Shown: positions 7,819 to 18,040, counted from the first letter of the stretch. The stretch is 64,000 nt of DNA from Microlunatus endophyticus (GCF_014646195.1 NZ_BMMZ01000001.1:186001-250000); one strand, 5' to 3'. The notes: generated from the letters alone by a model not told the origin. Numbers and translations are program-made.

Positions 7819-9156
7819 ATGGATAAGCAGACGGAGTTCGTGCTGCGGGCCATCGAAGAACGAGACGTCCGTTTCGTCCGGCTGTGGTTCACAGATGTGC
7901 TGGGGTTCTTGAAGTCAGTGGCGATCGCCCCGGCCGAACTCGAAGGTGCCTTCGACGAAGGCATCGGCTTCGACGGCTCGGCGATCGAAGGCTTCGCCCG
8001 GGTGTACGAGGCGGACATGGTCGCCCAGCCGGATCCGGCGACCTTCCAGGTGCTGCCGTGGCGGGACCAGAAGCCGGCGACAGCCCGGATGTTCTGCGAT
8101 ATCCAGATGCCCGACGGGTCGCCGTCCTACGCCGATCCGCGGTTCGTGCTCAAACGGGCGATGAACAAGGCCGCCGATCTCGGCTTCACCTTCTACACCC
8201 ATCCCGAGGTCGAATTCTTCCTCTTCAAGGATCCGCTGCTGCCGGGCGTACGCCCGGAGCCGGTGGACAGCAGCGGCTATTTCGACCACACCCCGCAGAG
8301 CGTCGGAAGCGACTTCCGTCGCGAGGCGATCACCATGCTGGAGCAGATGGGCATCTCGGTGGAGTTCTCCCACCACGAGGGCGCTCCGGGCCAGCAGGAG
8401 ATCGATCTGCGCTACGCCGATGCGCTGAGCATGGCCGACAACCTGATGACCTTCCGGGTCGTCGTCAAGGAGGTCGCCCTCAGCCAGGGCATCCACGCCT
8501 CCTTCATGCCCAAGCCGTTCACCGAGTATCCGGGGTCGGCGATGCACACCCACATGTCGTTGTTCGAGGGCGACACCAACGTCTTCTACGACGCCAGCGC
8601 CGAGAACCACCTGTCCAAGACCGCGCGGCACTTCATCGCCGGCATCCTGCAGCACGCCGCCGAGATCAGTGCGGTCACCAACCAGTGGGTCAACTCCTAC
8701 CGCCGGATCGCCGCCGGAGGCGAGGCGCCCGGCCACATCTGCTGGGGGCGCAACAACCGCTCCGCGCTGGTCCGGGTGCCGATGTACAAGCCGAACAAGG
8801 GCGCCTCCGCCCGGGTGGAGTTGCGGTCGCTGGACTCCGGCTGCAATCCCTACCTCGCCTTCGCGCTGGTGCTGTCGGCCGGGCTGGCGGGGATCAATGG
8901 CGAGTACGAGTTGCCCGAGGGTGCCGAGGACGACGTCTGGTCGCTGACCGAACGCGAGCGCCGGGCGCTCGGCATCAAGCCGCTGCCACAGAATCTGGAC
9001 GAGGCGATCCGGGAGATGGAGGGCTCGGAACTGGTCGCCGAAACCCTCGGCGATCATGTCTTCGATTTCTTCCTGCGCAACAAGAAGGCCGAATTCGCCG
9101 ATCATCTCAAGCAGGTGACCGAGTTCGAACTGCAACGCCTGTTGCCGGTGTTGTAA
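7819..9156 (+). CDS. glnA2: Glutamine synthetase, GlnA2 type
   Basis: It is a type I glutamine synthetase (glutamate + NH3 + ATP to glutamine). The 445-residue protein closely follows mycobacterial GlnA2, including RFVRLWFTDVLGFLKSVAIA near the start, GIGFDGSAIEGF, the ATP/metal segments PEVEFFLF and HHEGAPGQQEIDLR, and GSAMHTHMSLFEG. The adenylylation loop seen in GlnA1 (LYELPPEE) is replaced here by DDVWSLTERERRALG, so GlnE should not modify this enzyme. It follows zwf after 60 bp; a weak GlnR-like half site lies at 7781-7796. Its exact physiological role is inferred from the family only. Confidence 0.93.
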   Translation: MDKQTEFVLRAIEERDVRFVRLWFTDVLGFLKSVAIAPAELEGAFDEGIGFDGSAIEGFARVYEADMVAQPDPATFQVLPWRDQKPATARMFCDIQMPDGSPSYADPRFVLKRAMNKAADLGFTFYTHPEVEFFLFKDPLLPGVRPEPVDSSGYFDHTPQSVGSDFRREAITMLEQMGISVEFSHHEGAPGQQEIDLRYADALSMADNLMTFRVVVKEVALSQGIHASFMPKPFTEYPGSAMHTHMSLFEGDTNVFYDASAENHLSKTARHFIAGILQHAAEISAVTNQWVNSYRRIAAGGEAPGHICWGRNNRSALVRVPMYKPNKGASARVELRSLDSGCNPYLAFALVLSAGLAGINGEYELPEGAEDDVWSLTERERRALGIKPLPQNLDEAIREMEGSELVAETLGDHVFDFFLRNKKAEFADHLKQVTEFELQRLLPVL

Positions 9157-9199
9157 CGTCGACCCATCGGGGCTTGAGCCGACGAAGGGGAGCAAGCCG

Positions 9200-9994
9200 A
9201 TGAAGACATTGCTGAAAATATCGCTTCGACAGGTCGCCAGACGCGGACTGGTCGCCATGATCACCGGGACGCTCGGGCTGGCGGTGGGCGCCTCGGTGGT
9301 GGCTGCCCCGCAGGCCAGTGCCCATGACATCTCCGCCTCGTCATCCAAGTATGGCAAGGGCTGGAAAGCCTGTACCCGGAATCTGAACGGCGCCAAGACC
9401 AAGATCGCCAAGACCCAGCGCACCGTGCTGGTGGTCAACCAGACGTCCAAGACCCATGCCGACACCCGCTTCTACGTGCGGATCAACGGAAAGGCCTGCA
9501 GTTTCGTACGACTGTTCCGAGCAACCGGGTCGCGGCTGGGCTACGGCGGCACCGTGGCCGGCACCAAGCGCAAACAAGGCACCGGCACCACCCCGCTCGG
9601 CACGTACACGATGACCTCGGCCTTCGGCATCAAGTCCGATCCCGGGTCGTGGTTGCCCTACCACAGAGTGAAATCAGGCGACTACTGGGTCGAGGACAAC
9701 GCCAGCAAGTACTACAACAACCTGCGCAACAAGAGCCAGGGCGGATTCCGGTACAAGCTCCCGGTCTCCAACGCCAACGGCAGTGAGCGACTTGCCTCCT
9801 ATCCCGGCCAGTACGACTACGCGATCGTGATCAACTACAACCGGCCGTCACCGGTCAAACATCGCGGTGCCGGGATCTTCCTGCATGTCAAGGGCGACGG
9901 CGCGACCGCGGGCTGTGTGTCGATCAGCAGGACGAACATGAAGATGGCGCTGGCCTACATCCGCAAGGGCGACAAGATCGTCATCCACAAGTGA
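9200..9994 (+). CDS. Secreted L,D-transpeptidase (YkuD domain)
   Basis: L,D-transpeptidases make 3-3 cross-links in peptidoglycan or attach proteins to it. This 264-residue protein has a signal peptide (basic start, hydrophobic stretch, cleavage near ASA-H at about 46) and a C-terminal catalytic segment with His229 and Cys239 in IFLHVKGDGATAGCVSISR. The catalytic Cys and the G-C-V-S surroundings are intact. The central region (KRKQGTGTTPLGTYTMTSAFG) matches the YkuD substrate loop. GAAGGGGAG precedes the ATG at 9200. It follows glnA2 by 43 bp and is convergent, one base apart, with the next gene. Confidence 0.88.
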   Translation: MKTLLKISLRQVARRGLVAMITGTLGLAVGASVVAAPQASAHDISASSSKYGKGWKACTRNLNGAKTKIAKTQRTVLVVNQTSKTHADTRFYVRINGKACSFVRLFRATGSRLGYGGTVAGTKRKQGTGTTPLGTYTMTSAFGIKSDPGSWLPYHRVKSGDYWVEDNASKYYNNLRNKSQGGFRYKLPVSNANGSERLASYPGQYDYAIVINYNRPSPVKHRGAGIFLHVKGDGATAGCVSISRTNMKMALAYIRKGDKIVIHK

Positions 9995-9995
9995 T

Positions 9996-10811
9996 TCAAC
10001 TGAGCACTGGCAGGATCTCCGACAGATCCGCGCGCTGACCGCTGGCCGATACCTTGCCTGCCGCTCTGGCCTCGGCCCAGTTGGTCCGGCCGGTCGCCAA
10101 ACGCAGGAAGGTCGTCGGGTCGGTTTCGACGACATTGGGCGGGGTGCCCCGGGTGTGCGAGGGGCCCTCGAGTCCGATCCCGCACTGGACGGCGGCGTAC
10201 GGCGGCACTCGCACCTCGACCGACTTGCCGGGATGCTGCTCGGCCAGCAGCCCGGCAAGCGTGCGGCAGCTGATCGCCATCGGCTGCCTGCCGGTCGGCA
10301 CCGGGGCGCCCGCGGGGCGCGAGCGGCTCAGATCGTCACTGTGCACGACCGCGTCCACCAGCCGGGTCCGGACGAATTCGGCCAGCCGACCCGGTCCGCG
10401 CGGGGTCTGGATGGCGGGCGGCAGCAGTGGCGACGCGAGCAGGGTCTGCAGCCGATCCGTGCTGGCGCGCAGTTCGGAAAGAAGTTGATCTTTGGATTTG
10501 TCCGACGTCCAGGTCGCCGTACGCTCCTCGATCTGATCGACATCGCGCCGGTAGCGGGTGACCAGGACCGCCGCGGGCAGCGGTCGGCCGACCGGCCGGC
10601 GGTCGGTCAGCGCATCGTCCAGGATGTCGGCGAATCCGCCCGCCATCATGACCAGGTGGCCGGTCAGCGTCCGGATGTCCCAACCGGGCAGCACAGTCGC
10701 CTCACCGAAGTCCTCGACCGGCACCGCGTCGAGCCAGTCGGCCAGGACGCGCAACTGCTCGATCAGCGCGGAACTGTCCTTGGGACTGAGGGCGAGGCTT
10801 TGTGCGGGCAC
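9996..10811 (-). CDS. Maleylpyruvate-isomerase-like N-domain / sterol-carrier C-domain protein
   Basis: The 271-residue protein has a DinB-like four-helix N-terminal half with [13 protein letters not shown] (about 42-54) and [10 protein letters not shown] (about 151-160), where His residues usually bind a metal. The C-terminal part (about 195-271) contains the SCP2-like pattern [21 protein letters not shown]...[10 protein letters not shown]. Many actinobacterial proteins with this layout are mycothiol-linked or uncharacterised, so I do not assign a reaction. Its 3' end lies one base from the L,D-transpeptidase stop codon. Confidence 0.85.
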   Translation of the reverse strand: MPAQSLALSPKDSSALIEQLRVLADWLDAVPVEDFGEATVLPGWDIRTLTGHLVMMAGGFADILDDALTDRRPVGRPLPAAVLVTRYRRDVDQIEERTATWTSDKSKDQLLSELRASTDRLQTLLASPLLPPAIQTPRGPGRLAEFVRTRLVDAVVHSDDLSRSRPAGAPVPTGRQPMAISCRTLAGLLAEQHPGKSVEVRVPPYAAVQCGIGLEGPSHTRGTPPNVVETDPTTFLRLATGRTNWAEARAAGKVSASGQRADLSEILPVLS

Positions 10812-10928
10812 GGCCCAACTGTACGCAAGATCAACTTCTCAGTTCCGCCGGACAATTAATCTATCCGTGATCTGCGCCGGTCGCTCAGGCACTAGGGTGT
10901 GTCGGGTCGTGCGGCGCGGAGGGTTTTC

Positions 10929-11768
10929 GTGGAACTGGTTGTGCTGGGAGGATCGGGTGGCTGGCCTCGCGCCGGGCAGGGTTGTTCGGGCTATCTGATC
11001 GAGCACGACGGTTATCGGCTGCTGGTCGATCCGGGCCACGGAGTGCTCGGGGAGTTGTTGCGTCACTGCGATCCTGCCGCGGTTGATGCGGTCCTGATCA
11101 GCCACGGTCACCTGGATCATTGTGCCGACCTGGTTCCGCTGCTGCGGGCCCGGATGCTCGGCGCGAACGGGTCGGGGACTGAGACTGTGCCGCTTCCCGT
11201 CCTGGCGCCCGACGGCGCACTCGACGGGCTGCTGTCGCTGGATCCGGTCCGGCCCGACGGTCTCGAGCTGATCTCGGCCGGCAGTGGCGACAAGATCATC
11301 TTCGGTCCGCTGACCGTGCTGGCGCAGGAGTTGCGTCACCAGGTGGTGACCTTCGGCTATCGGATCATCTCCGACGACGGCCGGGTGCTGGCCTACACCG
11401 CGGACTCGGGGGAGAGCAGTGATCGGGTGGATCTGGCCCGGCACGCCGGCCTGCTGGTCGGCGGTGCGAGCTATCCCGATCAGGTCCCGGCCGCGGACGC
11501 CCGCTACCTTTCCGATGCCGTCCAGATCGCCCGACTGGCGATCGAGGCCGATGTCGACCACTGTGTGCTGACCGACCTGTTGCCCTTCACCGATCCGTTC
11601 ACCGCGCTGCTGCGGGTCCGCGGGGCCGGCTTCGATGCCGTCGAGGTCGCCCGACCCGGCCTGCGCCGTACGATCGCCCCGCGCCCCGACGCCGTCGGCC
11701 TGCCGCGCCGGGCCGCGCAGCGGGTGATCGCCATCACCAACGCCGAGCCGCGGCGCGCGTCGTCCTGA
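10929..11768 (+). CDS. Metallo-beta-lactamase-fold hydrolase
   Basis: This 279-residue protein has the two-metal motif SHGHLDHCADL near residue 58 and later acidic and His positions (ADSGESSD, DHCVLTDL) typical of the RNase Z / cyclic phosphodiesterase branch of the fold. I use the GTG at 10929 because GGAGG lies 7 bp upstream and the protein then begins directly with the first strand (ELVVLGGSGGWP). No signal peptide is present, so it should be cytoplasmic. The substrate is unknown; RNase Z activity is unlikely without the long exosite arm. It is divergent from the sterol-carrier gene. Confidence 0.85.
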   Translation: MELVVLGGSGGWPRAGQGCSGYLIEHDGYRLLVDPGHGVLGELLRHCDPAAVDAVLISHGHLDHCADLVPLLRARMLGANGSGTETVPLPVLAPDGALDGLLSLDPVRPDGLELISAGSGDKIIFGPLTVLAQELRHQVVTFGYRIISDDGRVLAYTADSGESSDRVDLARHAGLLVGGASYPDQVPAADARYLSDAVQIARLAIEADVDHCVLTDLLPFTDPFTALLRVRGAGFDAVEVARPGLRRTIAPRPDAVGLPRRAAQRVIAITNAEPRRASS

Positions 11769-11818
11769 TTCGTCGGCACGGGTGCCGCTGCCGCCGGTCC
11801 TGGTCGTGTGGCGTCAGT

Positions 11819-11838
11819 TGCGGGGGACGACCCCCGCA
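11819..11838. terminator. Strong hairpin between convergent genes
   Basis: TGCGGGGG (11819-11826) and CCCCCGCA (11831-11838) are perfect complements around a 4-base loop. The hairpin sits between the stop codons of two convergent genes (11768 plus, 11936 minus), as expected of a bidirectional terminator. There is no T-run, which is common in GC-rich actinobacteria. A second inverted repeat, CGCCGGC/GCCGGCG (11874-11880 and 11892-11898), follows. The rest of the 167-bp gap shows nothing else recognisable. Confidence 0.6.
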
Positions 11839-11935
11839 CCCCCGGATCGGTTGGGTCCAGGGTCAGTCAGACTCGCCGGCTTCGTTCCTCCGCCGGCGGC
11901 TCGCTTCGCTCGCGGTAGCCAGCCGCTCGTCCTGA

Positions 11936-13249
11936 TCAAGGTTGCGGATTGCTGGCGTCGTAGGCGAGGAAGCGGCGCTGCCAGACCATCGCGAGGATGA
12001 TCAGCAGGACGCAGAGCGAGCCGCCGATCATGGCCGCCCTGTTCTCGCCCCACCAGTCGGCCCAGCTGCCGAGCAGCAGGTCGCCGAGTCTCGGACCACC
12101 CGCGACGACGACGATGAAGACGCCCTGCAACCGGCCGCGCATCTCGTCCGGCGTTGCCGACAGCAGCAGCGTGTTGCGGAAGACCGAGCTGATCGAGTCA
12201 GCGCCGCCGGCGAAGGCCAGGAAGAGGCCCGCGAAGATCAGCGGGATGATCAGCGTACGACCCGGGCTGGTGTCGCCGGTGGCGGTCAGCACCACGCCGA
12301 ACAGACCCACCGACAGTCCGTAGACGATGATCGCGGCCACGATCGCCCGGCCCTGCATCCTGATGTGCACCAGCCGTCCCGAACCCAGCCCGGCCAGCAC
12401 AGCGCCGACTGCGAAGGCGGCGTTCAGGATGCCGGTCGTGGTGGCACCGCCGCCGAGGAACAGCACGCCGACCGCGGGATAGAGCACCCGTGGCATCGCG
12501 GTGATCATCGCGATCAGGTCGACCAGGAAACTGGTCCGGACATTCGGCCGGGTGGCCAGGTAGCGCAGCCCCTCCAGCACCGAATGCAGGCCGAGCGCCC
12601 GGGGCCGCTGTCTCGGCAGATCCGACCCACCATCAGCAGCCGCGGCAGCCTGGCCGACCGGCGGCAGGTCCGGCAGCCGCCACAGCGCCCAGAGCGCCGC
12701 GGTGAAGAAGATCACGTCGCAGCCGTAGGCGGCCCCGAAGTTCCAGGCCGACAGGGCCGCGCCCAGCAGCGGGCCGACGGTCATCGCGACGTTGAAGTTG
12801 GTGTTCTGCAGCACCTGGGCCGACGGCAGCAGCTCCGGATCGATCAATCGCGGCACGATCGCCGACCGCGCCGGGTTGTTGATCGCGAAGCCGCAGGACT
12901 GAAGGGCGACCAGCACGTAGAGCAGGTAGACCGAATGGACGCCGGCCCAGGCCTGGACCGCCAGCGCGATCGAGACGAACCACAGCCCGAACGAGGCGAT
13001 CAGTGCCACCCTGCGGCGGTCGTAGAGGTCGGTCAGCGCGCCACCGTACAGGCCCAGCGCTACCAGCGGCACCAGCACGCAGATCCCGAGGATACCGACG
13101 GCGAAGGTCGATCGGGTGATCGCGTACACCTGCAGGCCGACGGCGACCTGGGTCAGCTGGGCGCCGAGATTGGAGATGCCGAGGCCCCACCACAACCGAC
13201 GGAAAGCAGGACTCCGGCGCAGCGGCGTGAGGTCGATCAGCAACGACAT
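11936..13249 (-). CDS. MFS transporter, EntS-like (MFS_3)
   Basis: The 437-residue protein has the N-terminal text FRRLWWGLGISNLGAQLTQVAVG and the loop ALTDLYDRRRV of the EntS-like exporter branch, plus about 12 hydrophobic segments. QNTNFNVAMTVGPLLGAAL in the middle is also typical of this branch. Members export siderophores or other small molecules, but a substrate cannot be assigned here. It is divergent from glnE with only 19 bp between start codons, so their promoters must overlap or lie inside coding sequence. Confidence 0.88.
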   Translation of the reverse strand: MSLLIDLTPLRRSPAFRRLWWGLGISNLGAQLTQVAVGLQVYAITRSTFAVGILGICVLVPLVALGLYGGALTDLYDRRRVALIASFGLWFVSIALAVQAWAGVHSVYLLYVLVALQSCGFAINNPARSAIVPRLIDPELLPSAQVLQNTNFNVAMTVGPLLGAALSAWNFGAAYGCDVIFFTAALWALWRLPDLPPVGQAAAAADGGSDLPRQRPRALGLHSVLEGLRYLATRPNVRTSFLVDLIAMITAMPRVLYPAVGVLFLGGGATTTGILNAAFAVGAVLAGLGSGRLVHIRMQGRAIVAAIIVYGLSVGLFGVVLTATGDTSPGRTLIIPLIFAGLFLAFAGGADSISSVFRNTLLLSATPDEMRGRLQGVFIVVVAGGPRLGDLLLGSWADWWGENRAAMIGGSLCVLLIILAMVWQRRFLAYDASNPQP

Positions 13250-13268
13250 GGTGGCATGATCCTAAGTT

Positions 13269-16190
13269 GTGCAGATCACCCAGGGGACACTGGCCCGGCG
13301 GGGGTTCGCCGATTCGTCGGCCGCCCACCAGCGGCTGGCCGGCTGGGACGAGGCGTATGAGCCGCTGCTGGACCTGATCGCCGGCTCCGCCGACCCGGAC
13401 CAGGCGCTGCTCGGCCTGGACCGGCTGACCGAGCAGGTCCCCGGACTGCTGGACCGGCTGCTGGCCGATCGCGACCTGGCCCGCCGGACGATCCTGGTGC
13501 TCGGCGGCAGCTCGGCCCTGGTGCAGCATCTGCTGGCCCACCCCGGCGATCTCGACCAATTGGCCAGCCCGCCGCGGCGGACGCCGGCGGACCAGCTGCG
13601 CTCGGAGCTGCTCCGGGCGGTCGGCGCCGACCCGGCATCGGCCACACCGGTGGCCGGCACCGACGGCGATCCGCTGCGGATCGCCTATCGCGGCGCTCTG
13701 GTCCGGGTCGCGGCCCGGGACCTGTGTGCCCCGGAGCCGATCGAGATCATGCCCGACATCGCCGCCGAACTGGCTGACCTCGCTGACGCGACCCTCGAAG
13801 CCGCGCTGGCGGTCGCACGCCGCGACGTCGGCCCGGACCGTGCGGCCCGGGTGCTGCTGTCGGTGATCGCCCTGGGCAAGACCGGCGCCCAGGAATTGAA
13901 CTACGTCAGCGATGTCGATGTGCTCTTCGTCGCCGAGGCCGCCGACGATCACGTACCGACCGACGAGGCGATCAGGATCGCCACCCAGCTCGCCTCCCGG
14001 CTGGTCGTGATCTGCTCGGCCCACACCGCGGCCGGGACGATCTGGCAGGTTGACACCGCACTGCGCCCGGAGGGCAAGGCCGGCCAACTCGTCCGCACCC
14101 TGGCCAGCCATCGCGGCTACTACGAGAAATGGGCCCAGACCTGGGAGTTCCAGGCGATGCTCAAGGCCCGGCCGGCGGCCGGCGACCTGGCACTCGGGCA
14201 GGACTTCGTCGAGATGATCACGCCGATGGTATGGCGGGTCGCCGAGCGGGAGAACTTCATCGACGACGCGCGGAACATGCGGCTGCGGGTCATCGATCAC
14301 ATTCCGGAGAAGGTCGGGGAACGGGAGCTCAAGCTCGGTGCCGGTGGGCTGCGCGACGTCGAGTTCTCCGTCCAGCTGCTGCAGCTGGTGCACGGCCGGG
14401 TGGACGAGCGGCTGCGCAGCCGCTCGACGCTGGAAGGCCTCCGGTCGCTGGTCGATCACGGGTACGTCGGCCGCGAGGACGGCAAGAGCTTCGCGCTGGC
14501 CTACCAGTTCCTGCGCAGCCTGGAGCACCGGATCCAGTTGCAACGGCTGCGGCGGACCCATGTGCTGCCGACGGCTGAAGATGATCTTCGGCGACTGGGC
14601 CGTTCGCTGCACTACGCCGATCCGATCAACGGGCTGCTGAACACCTGGCACTCGACCGCACAGCGGGTCCGGGCGCTGCACCGGCGGCTGTTCTACTCGC
14701 CGGTCCTGGACGCGGTGGCCAACATCCCGTCGGAGGGCCTGCGGCTGACCGCCGACGCAGCCCGGGATCGGCTGGCCGCGCTCGGCTACGCGGATCCGCG
14801 GGCTGCCCTGCGGCATATCGAGGCGCTGTCCCAGGGGGTCAGCCGGCGGGCCGAGATCCAGCGCCAGCTGCTGCCGGCGATGCTCGGCTGGTTCGCCGAC
14901 GGCGCCAATCCCGATCACGGGCTGCTGGCCTTTCGGCAGACCAGCGAAGCCCTCGGCAACAGTCCCTGGTATTTGCGGGCCCTGCGGGACGAGGGTGAAC
15001 TGGCGCACCGGTTCGCGACCATCCTGGCCTCCAGCCGGTACGCCACCAGCCTGCTGCTGCGGGCGCCGCAGAGCGTCCAGATGCTGGCCGACGACCGGGA
15101 GCTGATCCCTCGCACCTTCGAACGGCTGCGCTCGGAGATGTCGGCGGCTGCCGGCCGGCAGTCCAGCCCGACCGGAGCGGTCGAGGCGATCCGGGCGATC
15201 CGGCGTCGGGAACTCTTCCGGATCGCCGCCGGGGACCTGCTCGGGGTGAGCGACGTGCTCCAGGTCGGCGAGGCGCTCACCGACCTTGCCTCCGCGACCA
15301 TCCACACGGCGCTGTCGGTGTGCCGGGAGGCGGAGGAACTTGATCCGGAGTCGACCATCGCGGTGATCGCGATGGGACACTGGGGCGGACGGGAGCTGGG
15401 CTACGCCTCCGATGCCGACGCGATGTTCGTGCTGTCCGGTGACGACACCAGAGGCGGCTCGGCGGTCATCTCCGAGCTGCGCCGATTGCTGTCGCGGCCC
15501 GGTGCGGACCCGGTCCTGGAGATCGACACCCGGTTGCGGCCGGAGGGCAGCGGCGGTCCGCTGATCCGGTCGCTGGCGGCCTACCGCGGCTACTACCAGC
15601 GCTGGTCGGCCACCTGGGAGATGCAGGCGTTGGTCCGGGCGGCGCCGCTGGCCGGTGATCTTGATCTCGGCCGCGAGCTGATGGCGATCGTGGAGCCGTA
15701 CCGCTGGCCCGCCGACGGGCTGACGGCGACACAGGTGACCGACATCCGCCGGCTGAAGGCCCGGATGGAGGTCGAGCGGCTGCCGCGCGGCGCCGATCCC
15801 GCCAAGCACCTCAAGCTCGGTCCCGGCGGGCTCTCCGACGTCGAGTGGACCGTGCAGCTGCTGCAGTTGCAGCATGCCGGTCGGCTGCCGCAGTTGCGGA
15901 CCGGCAGGACCCTGGAGGCGCTGGATGCGGCGACGGCGGCCGGGCTGATCGGGCAACGGGAGGCCGATTGGCTGCGGGACGCCTGGCTGATGGCCAGTCG
16001 GATCCGCAACCGGATCATGCTGGTCAGGGGTCGCGCGTCCGACACCTTCCCGACCGACCCGCGCGAGTTGTCGGCCGTCGCGCAGTTGCTGGGCCGGCGG
16101 CCCGGCGAGGGTTCCCATCTGGTGGCCGACTACCAACGAGTCGCCCGGCGCGCCCGGCGGGTGGTCGAGGACATCTTCTGGCAGGGGTGA
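13269..16190 (+). CDS. glnE: Glutamine synthetase adenylyltransferase / adenylyl-removing enzyme
   Basis: GlnE adds AMP to, or removes it from, the regulatory tyrosine of GlnA1. The 973-residue protein has the two nucleotidyltransferase-like halves expected: ELNYVSDVDVLFV in the N-terminal adenylyl-removing domain and ELGYASDADAMFV in the C-terminal adenylylating domain. Each half also repeats the pattern DTALRPEG / DTRLRPEG, followed by a GGLRDVEF / GGLSDVEW segment. Start is GTG at 13269. In this window it lies between glnA2 and glnA1 but is separated from both by unrelated genes, unlike the compact glnA1-glnE-glnA2 cluster known from mycobacteria. Confidence 0.96.
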   Translation: MQITQGTLARRGFADSSAAHQRLAGWDEAYEPLLDLIAGSADPDQALLGLDRLTEQVPGLLDRLLADRDLARRTILVLGGSSALVQHLLAHPGDLDQLASPPRRTPADQLRSELLRAVGADPASATPVAGTDGDPLRIAYRGALVRVAARDLCAPEPIEIMPDIAAELADLADATLEAALAVARRDVGPDRAARVLLSVIALGKTGAQELNYVSDVDVLFVAEAADDHVPTDEAIRIATQLASRLVVICSAHTAAGTIWQVDTALRPEGKAGQLVRTLASHRGYYEKWAQTWEFQAMLKARPAAGDLALGQDFVEMITPMVWRVAERENFIDDARNMRLRVIDHIPEKVGERELKLGAGGLRDVEFSVQLLQLVHGRVDERLRSRSTLEGLRSLVDHGYVGREDGKSFALAYQFLRSLEHRIQLQRLRRTHVLPTAEDDLRRLGRSLHYADPINGLLNTWHSTAQRVRALHRRLFYSPVLDAVANIPSEGLRLTADAARDRLAALGYADPRAALRHIEALSQGVSRRAEIQRQLLPAMLGWFADGANPDHGLLAFRQTSEALGNSPWYLRALRDEGELAHRFATILASSRYATSLLLRAPQSVQMLADDRELIPRTFERLRSEMSAAAGRQSSPTGAVEAIRAIRRRELFRIAAGDLLGVSDVLQVGEALTDLASATIHTALSVCREAEELDPESTIAVIAMGHWGGRELGYASDADAMFVLSGDDTRGGSAVISELRRLLSRPGADPVLEIDTRLRPEGSGGPLIRSLAAYRGYYQRWSATWEMQALVRAAPLAGDLDLGRELMAIVEPYRWPADGLTATQVTDIRRLKARMEVERLPRGADPAKHLKLGPGGLSDVEWTVQLLQLQHAGRLPQLRTGRTLEALDAATAAGLIGQREADWLRDAWLMASRIRNRIMLVRGRASDTFPTDPRELSAVAQLLGRRPGEGSHLVADYQRVARRARRVVEDIFWQG

Positions 16191-16200
16191 GGCACTCTTC

Positions 16201-18033
16201 ATGACAGCATTCGAGGACCAGGCAGCCATCGAGGATTACGGGCTGATCGGGGACTGCCGGTCGGTCGCGTTGATCAGCAAACAGGGCAGCATCGACTGGC
16301 TCTGTCTGCCGCGCTTCGACTCCCCGGCGGTCTTCTGCGGCCTGCTCGGCACCGATGATCACGGGCACTGGTCACTGGCACCAGCCGACGAGGTGCTTGA
16401 GTCCAGGCGCCGCTACCTGCCCGACACATTCGTGCTCCAGACCACGCTGCGGACCGCGACCGGTGTGGTCGAGGTGGTGGAGCTGATGCCCGTCGACCAC
16501 CACCCGGCGATCATCCGCAGGATCACCTGTCTGGAGGGTGAGGTGCGGATGCACCAGGAATTGGTGATCAGATTCAGCTACGGTCGGGTGCTGCCCTGGA
16601 TCCAGCGTCAGCAGGACCGTGGGGATGGCGACGGAAGTGTGCTGGTGGCGACCGCGGGCCCCAGTGCGCTGGTCCTCCGCGGTGATCATCTGCCCCGATC
16701 CTCGGGCCACCGCCACGTCGGCGATTTCACTGTGCACGAAGGGGAGACCACCGATCTCGTCCTGCAGTCCTATCGCTCCTACCATGACCTGCCCGGGCCG
16801 GTCGCCGTCGAGCAGGCGATCGAGCAGACGTCGATCTGGTGGCAGTACTGGGCCGGTCGGCGACCGCATCACGGTCAGGATGACTCCGGACCGTACGCGG
16901 AAGCGATCAGCCGGTCGCTGCTGGTGCTGCGGGCCCTGACCGATCGGGAAACCGGCGGGATCGTCGCTGCGGCCACCACCTCGCTGCCGGAGCAGTTCGG
17001 CGGCGGGCGCAACTGGGACTACCGCTACTGCTGGCTCCGGGACGCCGCGCTGACGCTGGAAGCGCTGCTGGAGTACGGCTATCGGGAGGAGACCGAGCAC
17101 TGGCGGCTGTGGTTGCTGCGGGCCGTCGCCGGTGATCCCCAGGACATCCAGATCATGTACGGCCTGGCCGGTGAGCGGGAGCTCGACGAACGCTCTCTGG
17201 ACCACCTGCCCGGCTATGCGGGGTCCCGACCGGTCCGGATCGGCAACGGTGCGGTGGGCCAGTTCCAGGCTGACGTGATCGGCGAGGTGATGGTCGCCCT
17301 GGACGCGGCACGCGGCCACGGCGTCGACGAAGATCATTTCTCCTGGTCGCTGCAGCGGGCCATGATCAGCCGGATCGAGGACACCTGGCAGCAGAAGGAC
17401 TGCGGTATCTGGGAGATCCGTGGCGACCCGCAGTACTTCACCCACTCCCGGGTGATGGTCTGGGCAGCACTCGACCGCGGCATCCGTGCTGTCCGTGATC
17501 ACGGCCAGGACGGCCCCGTCGAACGGTGGGAGAGCCTGCGCGACCGGATCCGGGACGAGATCGAGACGCAGGGATTCGACCAGTCGCGGGGCAGTTACGT
17601 CCAGCACTACGGCTCCGACCAGGTCGATGCGGCGCTGCTGCAGTTGCCGCAGGTCGGCTTCTGCGATCCGGACAGCGAACGGATGCTGGGCACGGTCGCC
17701 GCGATCGAGAAGGACCTGGTGGTCGACGGGCTGTTGCTGCGCTACCGCACCGAGTCGGCTGTGGACGGGCTGACGCCGGGGGAATCGCCGTTCCTGGCCT
17801 GCTCCTTCTGGCTGGTGGAGCAGTACGCCCGCAGCGGACGCACCGACGATGCCCGCAGGTTGATGGACCGGCTGCTGAGCTTCCGCAATGATCTTGGACT
17901 GCTGTCGGAGGAGTACGACACCACTGCCGGACGCCAGGCGGGCAACACCCCGCAGGCGCTGTCACACCTCGCGCTTGTGCGGGCGGCCGGAGCCATCGAC
18001 GGGGTGATCGGACGCCGCGGAGGGACCCGATAG
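16201..18033 (+). CDS. GH15 family glycoside hydrolase (trehalase/glucoamylase-like)
   Basis: The 610-residue protein starts with the N-terminal domain of this family (IEDYGLIGDCRSVALISKQGS, then DWLCLPRFDSP) and carries the (alpha/alpha)6 catalytic domain with GGRNWDYRYCWLRDA and the acidic motif GIWEIRG. Actinobacterial proteins of this architecture include true trehalases as well as glucoamylase-like enzymes; sequence alone does not decide between them. There is no signal peptide, so it acts in the cytoplasm, which favours trehalose or glycogen turnover. It begins 10 bp after glnE and may be co-transcribed with it. Confidence 0.9.
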   Translation: MTAFEDQAAIEDYGLIGDCRSVALISKQGSIDWLCLPRFDSPAVFCGLLGTDDHGHWSLAPADEVLESRRRYLPDTFVLQTTLRTATGVVEVVELMPVDHHPAIIRRITCLEGEVRMHQELVIRFSYGRVLPWIQRQQDRGDGDGSVLVATAGPSALVLRGDHLPRSSGHRHVGDFTVHEGETTDLVLQSYRSYHDLPGPVAVEQAIEQTSIWWQYWAGRRPHHGQDDSGPYAEAISRSLLVLRALTDRETGGIVAAATTSLPEQFGGGRNWDYRYCWLRDAALTLEALLEYGYREETEHWRLWLLRAVAGDPQDIQIMYGLAGERELDERSLDHLPGYAGSRPVRIGNGAVGQFQADVIGEVMVALDAARGHGVDEDHFSWSLQRAMISRIEDTWQQKDCGIWEIRGDPQYFTHSRVMVWAALDRGIRAVRDHGQDGPVERWESLRDRIRDEIETQGFDQSRGSYVQHYGSDQVDAALLQLPQVGFCDPDSERMLGTVAAIEKDLVVDGLLLRYRTESAVDGLTPGESPFLACSFWLVEQYARSGRTDDARRLMDRLLSFRNDLGLLSEEYDTTAGRQAGNTPQALSHLALVRAAGAIDGVIGRRGGTR

Positions 18034-18040
18034 CTGGGCT

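Noticed and set aside
12633..16229. A very long open frame antisense to glnE and part of the MFS gene
   Set aside because: It is a GC-rich shadow: its amino acids are mostly Arg, Pro, Gly and Gln, it has no domain, and the opposite strand encodes a clear GlnE.
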